A DNA stretch of 64,000 nt, taken from the NCBI GenBank assembly GCA_009801085.1, contig VNWV01000003.1, positions 992,001-1,056,000 of the forward strand, in the 5' to 3' direction. A program made the position numbers and the translations under genes. Below the pieces are notes generated by a model. It did not search any database. It saw nothing but the letters and a program-made list of their open reading frames with translations, and had not been told where the DNA came from. This DNA comes from Lasiodiplodia sp. COLG20. Its lineage: Eukaryota; Ascomycota; Dothideomycetes; Botryosphaeriales; Botryosphaeriaceae. Position 1 is the first letter of the stretch, and every line of letters begins with the position of its first letter. This document shows, one piece after another, positions 57,769 through 64,000 of the stretch.

Positions 57769-58918
57769 ATGCCAGCACTTGAAAACTACCAATTCCCATC
57801 TTTCGATGCATTACCTCTCGATCCTGCCGGTCCTGAAGGGAATGCCTGGGGCCTCTTTGGTGATCACGATGAGCTGGGCATGCTCAACCTCATTACTCCC
57901 CAAACCGTAGTAGCGGCAACGAAGGAAATCAAAAAGGGCATTCGCATATCTCTGGATCTGCCTCTCAATTTCTTTCAGCACTCTATAATGCTCGGACGCC
58001 AGGCATGCCGGCACGAGATGAAACGTGTGACTGGCGACCTACCCATGAATGACGATATAATCACGATCAATACGCAGTCCAGCACTCAATGGGATGGGTT
58101 CAGGCATCATGGTAAGTGTGGCCGGTCACTTACTGATAAGCGAAATGCTGACTGAGTGAAAGGCGATGTTGAATCTGGCTCGTTCTTCATGGGTCATACC
58201 CAGGAAGCCTTTAAAGCGTCTCGGGTACTGGGGATCGATGGTAAGCGCAACTCGCTTTTCATCTCACGTGCATGCTAAAACCATCTGGCGTGGGCTCAAA
58301 ACGGTGGTTTGCAGACCCGCGGTGTGCTCATTGACTGGGCCGGCTGGGCTCGGAAGCGAGATATACCGATCAACTTCCTCCAAGGTTCAGTCATCCCTTT
58401 GGACCACGTCAAGGCCATCATCAGCGAACAAAAGATCGAACTTCGCCCGGGAGACGTGTTTTTCATCCGCAGTGGCTTTGCCGGGTTCCTCAAGACTTTG
58501 TCAGTTGAAGAACAACTAAACATCTCACAAAGATCTCAGCCGGAATACATTGGTCTTGAATCAACCAAAGAAACGCTTAGGTGGCTTTGGGAGAACCGCT
58601 TTTCAGCTGTTGCAGGTGACATGGTTGGGCTTGAGACGATTGGAGGGTCGAACACGGAGTATCTTTTGCATCAGTGGCTCTTGGCCGGGTGGGGTATGCC
58701 GATCGGAGAGCTGTTCGATCTTGAGGAATTGGCGGAGAGCTGTTCGATCTTGAGGAATTGGCGGAGCACTGCGCTCAGGCGGGGAGGTATACCTTCTACC
58801 TTTCCAGCGTTCCTTTGAAAGTAAGCCGATTTTCTGAAGGAAGGTTAGCGAAGTTGCTAATGATCCGTAGATGCCCGGAGGAGTGGCAAGTCCGCCAAAC
58901 GCTGTTGCAATTTTGTAG
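57769..58918 (+). pseudogene. Cyclase-family (kynurenine formamidase-like) hydrolase with a 29-bp duplication and a lost splice acceptor
   Basis: Exons 57769-58111 and 58163-58240 join in frame (GTAAGT..GAAAG); the third exon should start near 58290 with AWAQNGGLQTRGVLIDWAGW. Family landmarks: DELGMLNLITP, STQWDGFRHHGD (metal-site region), RGVLIDW, LRPGDVFFIRSGF and LLAGWGMPIGELFDLE. Two defects: the acceptor before AWAQ reads CATCTGG instead of ending in AG, although donor GTAAGC and a CTAAAA branch-like site are fine; and a 29-bp tandem duplication (58705-58733, 58734-58762) shifts frame, replacing the C-terminus and ending at TGA 58818. Past the duplication the original frame continues, through a 50-nt intron at 58821-58870, to a family-typical end PGGVASPPNAVAIL at TAG 58918. 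Such enzymes hydrolyse cyclic esters or amides with divalent metal. Confidence 0.8.
58705..58762 (+). repeat. Perfect 29-bp tandem duplication
   Basis: Positions 58705-58733 and 58734-58762 are identical base for base, starting GGAGAGCTG and ending AATTGGC. Since 29 is not a multiple of three, it frameshifts the cyclase-like gene. Identity of the copies points to a very recent event or an assembly artefact. Confidence 0.93.
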
Positions 58919-59073
58919 CGTAGAGATGAAAGAAATCATCACCATTAAAGTGCCGATAGTACTGAACAGGGTTGCGTGAGGGAAGGGAAAAATAACATCT
59001 TTCGCAGAAGTGAACGGATTAAACGTCATAGCAGGCCCAATCCATCGACGCCGTAGGAGAAAGAAGCCTGTCC

Positions 59074-59737
59074 TCACTTCCACCCCACAACACTCTTCGC
59101 ACTCTCCAAAATACCCCCTTTGTTCACCTCCTTCTCCAGCGCCTCCGCCCTCTTCCTCAGCACATCCGCCTGAAACCGCCTAAACGCATTCTCAATCCTC
59201 TCCTTCGTCTCCGCATCCCTCGAAATCGCCCTCCGCGCACTCCACGCCCCCGAAATAGTCCCCAACTCACCCCCAATAAACAAGCCCCCGACACTAAACA
59301 GCAAACTCGCCGCCACATCCGTCAACGGCGTCCGCTCCAGCAACTGCCCGACGTCAGGCAACGGCTCTGTACCACCCACATTAGCATGCGTTTCCCCTCC
59401 CCAAAGCCAAAAGCCTCAAAGACAAACTGGAGCACGAGACGAGATTCTACTCACCAACCCTCCCATCCTGAAACCGCACCTCGACAGGGCGCGTAGCGGG
59501 CTTGTTGAGCGCCATGATCAGCTTCGCGCGGGCGGAGCGCGTGCGCATGAACAGCGCGGCGCCAAGCGCGACGCCGGCGAGCGAGCCCAGCGCCGTGTGG
59601 ATGCCGAAGCGCTTGGCGGCCGCGTTGAGCGCGTCGCGGTCGGCGGGGGTGAGGTCGTGCTGCATGTGTTGCTGCGCGAGGTCGGCGAGGTCGTCGCCGG
59701 CGTGGCGGCGGGAGATGGCGAGGGAGTCGGTGGACAT
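59074..59737 (-). CDS. Small conserved-looking fungal membrane protein, 191 aa
   Basis: Two exons, 59737-59455 and 59366-59074, with an 88-nt intron (GTGAGT..TACAG, phase 1). The N-terminal 45 residues are polar (LADLAQQHMQHDLTPADRDALNAAAKRFG). A Gly/Ala-rich membrane segment follows (IHTALGSLAGVALGAALFM) with a basic flank (RTRSARAKL). Exon 2 contains a second possible membrane segment (TDVAASLLFSVGGLFIGGELG) and a charged helical C-terminus (RDAETKERIENAFRRFQADVLRKRAEALEKEV) that could form a coiled coil. The two GxxxG-bearing segments and size resemble small mitochondrial inner-membrane proteins of fungi, but I do not recognise the family. No signal peptide. Function unknown; the intact splice structure and codon pattern support a real gene. 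Confidence 0.72.
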
Positions 59738-60345
59738 TGTTTGTGTCGTGGTTGTGGGTGCGTGAGGCGGAGGTGCGGCGCTGGGTTGTGTGGTGGTGGT
59801 GGTTGGGAGGGTGGATGCGCTGCGCTATAGGCCTGCTGCTAGAGGTGAAATGTAGAATGGTATCTTGAGAGTGGAGTGATAAGCAATGGTTGATGTTTCC
59901 GAAGCTCCGCAGGTGGGCAGTGGAGGTTATTGGACCTGGGGTTGCTCGAGAGAGCTTGGGCCATCTATGACGTTAGTGATACCTCAGTAGTTTCCCCGGG
60001 TTTCCCTCCCTCCTCCCCGCCGCGCACCTCCAGAGTTTCTAGTACCTTCTGTGGTAGATATGCAGTAGTCGCTGCCTTGCGGTATAGTCACAGAGCTGAC
60101 AATTGCGTCAATTAGTAGTAGCGGCCGTTTGCTGGCAGTTACGTCATCGTGATGCTACCGGAGATGCTGCACCTCATCACGCATCCACTCAAAGTTCGCT
60201 GTCTCTCCTTCACTCGAAAGCATCTCTGCTTTTTCATAATACGCCAGATAAGATTATACTTGATCATAAAGATGCTTAAGACATACGGAAAGCGTATAAA
60301 CTCTTTCACACGTTCCAGATACTCTACTCCTACTCTGTGACTTAA
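59738..60345. other. Intergenic region
   Basis: About 600 bp with no supported gene. It holds the promoter of the small membrane protein gene and the 3' end of the large ankyrin-like gene. Confidence 0.45.
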
Positions 60346-63300
60346 TCAAAGCCCAAGAAACTCCATACCTTGCTCAAAAATATCCTCCCTGTCTTCTAGA
60401 CACCTCAATCTTCCATTAACAATGACTCCATCTTCCTTAAGCTTCTCATACAGGCTTCTAGGAATTTCCAGCTCCTCGTTCAAATCTATGATGACGCCGG
60501 CGGTGACGAGCGGGATCATAGATTCCATCATTCAGTCTCTTTTCATTCGTGCCAGATCGAATTCCCCATAGTCGCGCGCCACGTAATACCCTTGGGACGG
60601 CTGGAATTTGAACGTACTTTCCACATATCTATCCAGCCATCCCACGATTGAAACTGGAACATTCACCCAGGATAAGTACTGGGAAATCTCCGCGGAGAAA
60701 GCCATCTCGATGTCGGAACATTCTCGGGAATAGCTATTTGAATAATGTTTGACTTCCGAGGTCTGGAGGCTGAAGAATCCAGCGACAGAGTCAACGACAG
60801 CAAAGTAATATTGCACAATCGTCCAGATTTTAGCTTCGTCGAACTCCTCGTGGCTCCGATGCAACTTCCCGAGTCCAGGGAGAACACACCATTGGCTTGG
60901 CGCTTTTTTAGCTAACCGACGATCGTATGAATCATCTCTCGGCAGGAACAAATCGACTGCAGCCCACCAAAGCCGAAGAAAGTCGCCAAGGTCGCCGCCA
61001 AATCTCGCTCGAATCTTGGTGTAGATGAGAACATTTGTCTCGAGAACATACTCTAGGTGTTGATCACTATCCTCCGGACCAGTGGAAACCTGATTGCAAA
61101 CACATTCGAAGTCCTTACTGTCCCTTTCACAGCAAGTGTGAATCATACCAAGTCTCTCGAACATTTCAAGCCGGCATGCTTCGAGCCAAGATTCCTCTTG
61201 CGACCCTAAGCGCAGACGGGAAATATAGACTGATAGCAGTATACGACGTGAAGTATGCCCCAGAGAGAGGTGCTTCGCAAGGATGTTCGCTGGTGTGCAG
61301 CCACACGATGAGCAGGAACATGGACAACCGTCGCGCGTAATTTGACGTTCCAAGCCAAAAAGCCAGTCCGGGAGTCGAGGAAAGGAAAGGGCATTTCTTG
61401 CAATGTTCCTGATGTACACACTATGGGCGTCGGGATGGATTTCGGCGCCTTTCGATGCTAGAAAGTCTGTGAACATATAGTCCGATTCCAAGCACGCATT
61501 CCAGAACGCAGTGCGGCCTCGTTCGTCCCTGAAATTGACGTTTGTGAAGCCAGAGTCAAAAAGAAGCTCACGTATCGCCCTGCTCTTCCAATGTCCCTTT
61601 TCAATCCACAAATACACAGATGGCCGTTTTCCAGGAAAGAGATATCCGGGAATGGAAACTAGCTGAGCTTTCAAGGCCTCCCACACTCTCAGTGCGAACT
61701 CGTCCAATAAATGTCCATTCTGTTGCATCATTTCGATGTGGTTCCTTTCGGGGCTCTTGTGAGGGAGGTACTGTAACCCCCAAGCAGCAAGCTGACGACG
61801 GCTCTCAACAACATAATCAACAATAAGGCCCCATTTGTCGGGAGAGACAAATCTCAGGAGGTGCCCGAGCATGGAGACTTCAGGCAGTAGGGATTGTCTG
61901 GATCCAGGGACGGGTTGGGGAAATGGAGGACACTTTTCGGAGATAAATACTGGTATAGCATCTTGGCACCAGACTTGGCGAGGATTAAAAAGAGGAGCAG
62001 GATTCACTCCAACTTGAAGCAGTCTCCGTAGGCCTTCAGGCCATGCAAATGCGCATGCGCAAATTGCTGGCGGAATTCCAGGCTCATCCTTATCCCAGTC
62101 TATACCTTTCCTTATAAGTGTATTTAGATGGTCGAGAGACCTGTTGAAAATTGCGTGGTAGTGGTCCGGGAATCCGAAGTCTACAATGGAGATCAGTCAA
62201 TGATCCTATGTGTCTGCTTCAGGTTCCTACCAAAAGCCAGTTCGGGACTCTGGAATGACCAAAACGTCGTTTTGCATTGACTCCACTTTACACATGATGA
62301 AGATGGTGCTGTGAATGCGTATGGCTCGCACCCATATTGTAAGAGTCGTTTACCAAGATGGGATGAGGCGTTGCCTCCCCTCAAAGTCCACCAATTTGAA
62401 CCATCAACGTTGGAATCCATAATGGTGCGGGAGCTCAAGAAACATTAGTTGAAGCCATGGCAATATTGTAGCTGAGTTGCGACTTACCGTACAGTAACGT
62501 TGCCATCGGCTTCAAAATCGGTGATCATCCTTTCGATCACCTTGCACACGTGTTCAGACTGCGAAGGACTCAGATGGCTAAGACGATTCGCCAAGATGAT
62601 GGCATCGAAGAAACCCTCGAAAGTGTCAGCTCGTCCAAATGGGATTTGTTTATCTTGCAAACATCTTACCCACAATAACGTCTCACCATTCACGTCCTGG
62701 TCGTGTGCAGATACTAACCCACTCTCCAAGAGGGGGAATAAACATGTCGTAACGGATTCACAGAAGCTTTCCAATGCATGCGAAAGTGCAAGCGTTGACA
62801 TTTCCTGGGGTTTATGGGTGTTGAAAGCCCTATCGAGCCTATCTCTGTACTCAAGGGCTAGCGAATCGAGCACTCGGAAGCCTTCCGACTCCGTGCGGTC
62901 CACGATTGTGGCGGGGAACTTGATGGCTGGGCTTATCGAGATTCCACCTGCCCCAAAGTCTGCAGAGACAACCAACTGTAGTACCTTCGAAAAAAGTGCC
63001 GGAATAGTTATCTTCAGGCCAAGACTGACTTCTCGAGCAGACTTCTTGCGGAGGGGGCAGGCGGATTCATGCAAATTCTTCGTTCTGTCCTGGTAATGAA
63101 ATGCACCAAGGGACCGATATGTTGGTGCTAGCCGTGTCTTGCAGGTGCACCTTCGGGCGCTAGCGGATCGAATTCCGCTGACGGGAAGGTGATGGTTTTG
63201 TGACATTGTCTGTGTCGGAGCACCAATTTGGGATGCTGCATCCATCTGAACTCGCCTCTAACGTCTGCATGAGATAAATCACTCTCATTCCTCAAGTTGA

Positions 63301-64000
63301 TGACTCACCGCTGAGACTGCATATATGGCATCAAGCTTTGGGATGATTTCATTAGTCTGAGATTGGAGCATGTGGTTGAGTTCCTGGATGATGTATTCAG
63401 CTGAGAGCTGCGAGGTCGCTGCAAAGCTTTGCTCTAAGCCCTGCGTGTTCTGGCTTTGTATAGCTGTCAGATCTACAAGACTGGTTTGAACTGCGGCAAT
63501 CGCAGAACTGAAAAAGTTAGTGTGCAAATGTAGCGAAGCTTTGTTTCGTCGGCATACCTTTGATCCTGAAGCATCCAAAAGTTCTGTTGAACCAAGAAGG
63601 ACTTGAGCGAGTTCAGACCATTCTGAAGTTTGCTGAAGACCTCAAGTATCTCGCCGCTTCTTCGTACGGCTACCAGAGATGCCCAAGCGTGACGCCGCCG
63701 CCCACCTTTGAACTGATCGTCTAGATTTCTTAAAATCTGCTGCAAGGCAAAGAGATGTTCGGTACATCTAACCAGAAGATTGTCCACAAAGTCGAAGTCC
63801 TTGCGAGCAATCGATATGCTCGAATTTGCATTTACTTGAAGTTTCTGCTTCAAATTTTCAACGTTAAATAGGGCATCTTGGAGATCTTGCTGATATGTGG
63901 CGACTTTTTCCGGGGCGTCCTTGATCCTGGCGCACAGGTCTAGAACCTTTTTGCCTGCGTCGATGAAGGTGATCACGCCAGAGGCGACCCCGATGGCTTC
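60346..64000 (-). CDS. Large NACHT-associated/ankyrin-like protein, 3' part, runs off the right edge
   Basis: Exons 64000-63558, 63507-63309, about 63245-62488, 62433-62231 and 62180-60532, all joinable in frame; the start lies outside the window. The visible N-terminus (IGVASGVITFIDAGKKVLDLCARIKDAPEKVATYQQ) is the helical domain that opens many fungal NLR-like and ankyrin proteins. It continues with helical sequence, a Cys-containing stretch, then HDQDVNGETLL and DFGFPDHYHAIFNRSLDHL, IPPAICACAWPEGLRRLLQVGVNPAP and VNFRDERGRTAFWNAC, which look like degenerate ankyrin-type repeats. I see no nucleotide-binding P-loop in the window. The acceptor for exon 3 is ambiguous (63245 or about 12 nt earlier, both in frame). 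The frame ends at TGA 60534-60532, but the same frame reopens at once and runs 60 more coding-like codons to 60346. Probable role: intracellular recognition; unproven. Confidence 0.7.

Noticed and set aside
11074..60534. Alternative genetic code explaining the in-frame stops
   Set aside because: TAA, TAG and TGA all also serve as normal terminators of intact genes here, and fungal nuclear codes do not reassign all three.

Overview
This window looks like nuclear DNA of a filamentous ascomycete (Pezizomycotina, perhaps a Dothideomycete; that level is inference). Genes carry short introns (about 40-96 nt, GT..AG, some with CTAAC/CTGAT-like branch sites). They encode families typical of such fungi: a HET-domain protein, a DUF6536 membrane protein, an NRPS-like adenylation-thiolation-reductase enzyme, a fungal bZIP, an Ecm33-like surface protein, a PhiA-like wall protein and an Alt a 1-like secreted protein. 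I saw no tRNA, rRNA, CRISPR array or intact transposon. All exon borders were read by hand from splice signals and frame continuity.

Layout. 1-603: 5' end of a Pro/Ser-rich protein running off the left edge. 664-5447: a 4.8 kb stretch with no gene I can support. 5.4-10.6 kb: an intronless PHP-like/DUF3604 protein and a D-2-hydroxyacid dehydrogenase. 11.1-15.2 kb: a long CorA-like gene interrupted by one in-frame TAG. 18.3-20.7 kb: a secreted PhiA-like protein and a PI-PLC X-like protein that lacks both catalytic histidines. 22.9-29.5 kb: a probable pseudokinase, a seven-exon DHA1-type MFS transporter and a glycerate kinase. 30.7-38.2 kb: a run of surface and secretory genes (Ecm33-like, Cys-rich membrane protein, GPI-type hevein-domain protein, kexin-like protease). 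38.7-39.8 kb: a decayed alpha/beta hydrolase.

40.9-52.3 kb reads like a small specialised-metabolism neighbourhood: bZIP regulator, HET protein, NRPS-like carboxylate reductase and a polytopic DUF6536 protein. 54.9 kb holds the Alt a 1-like gene. 55.8-58.9 kb is a divergent pair, an old-yellow-enzyme-like oxidoreductase and a cyclase-family hydrolase, sharing a short promoter that contains a perfect TGACGTCA. Both members are broken: the first by a stop codon and a one-base shift, the second by a lost splice acceptor and a 29-bp tandem duplication. 59.1-59.7 kb encodes a small membrane protein. 60.3-64.0 kb holds the 3' part of a large NACHT-type/ankyrin-like protein running off the right edge.

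The most striking theme is gene decay by single small lesions. At least four otherwise well-preserved reading frames (CorA-like, kexin-like, old-yellow-enzyme-like, ankyrin-like) contain one isolated in-frame stop. Whether these are real alleles, readthrough sites, hidden introns or assembly errors cannot be decided from sequence alone. The 29-bp duplication is the clearest physical lesion. I did not find a convincing wholly new multi-gene system; the best leads are the decaying divergent enzyme pair, the two catalytically degenerate enzymes and the NRPS-like neighbourhood.
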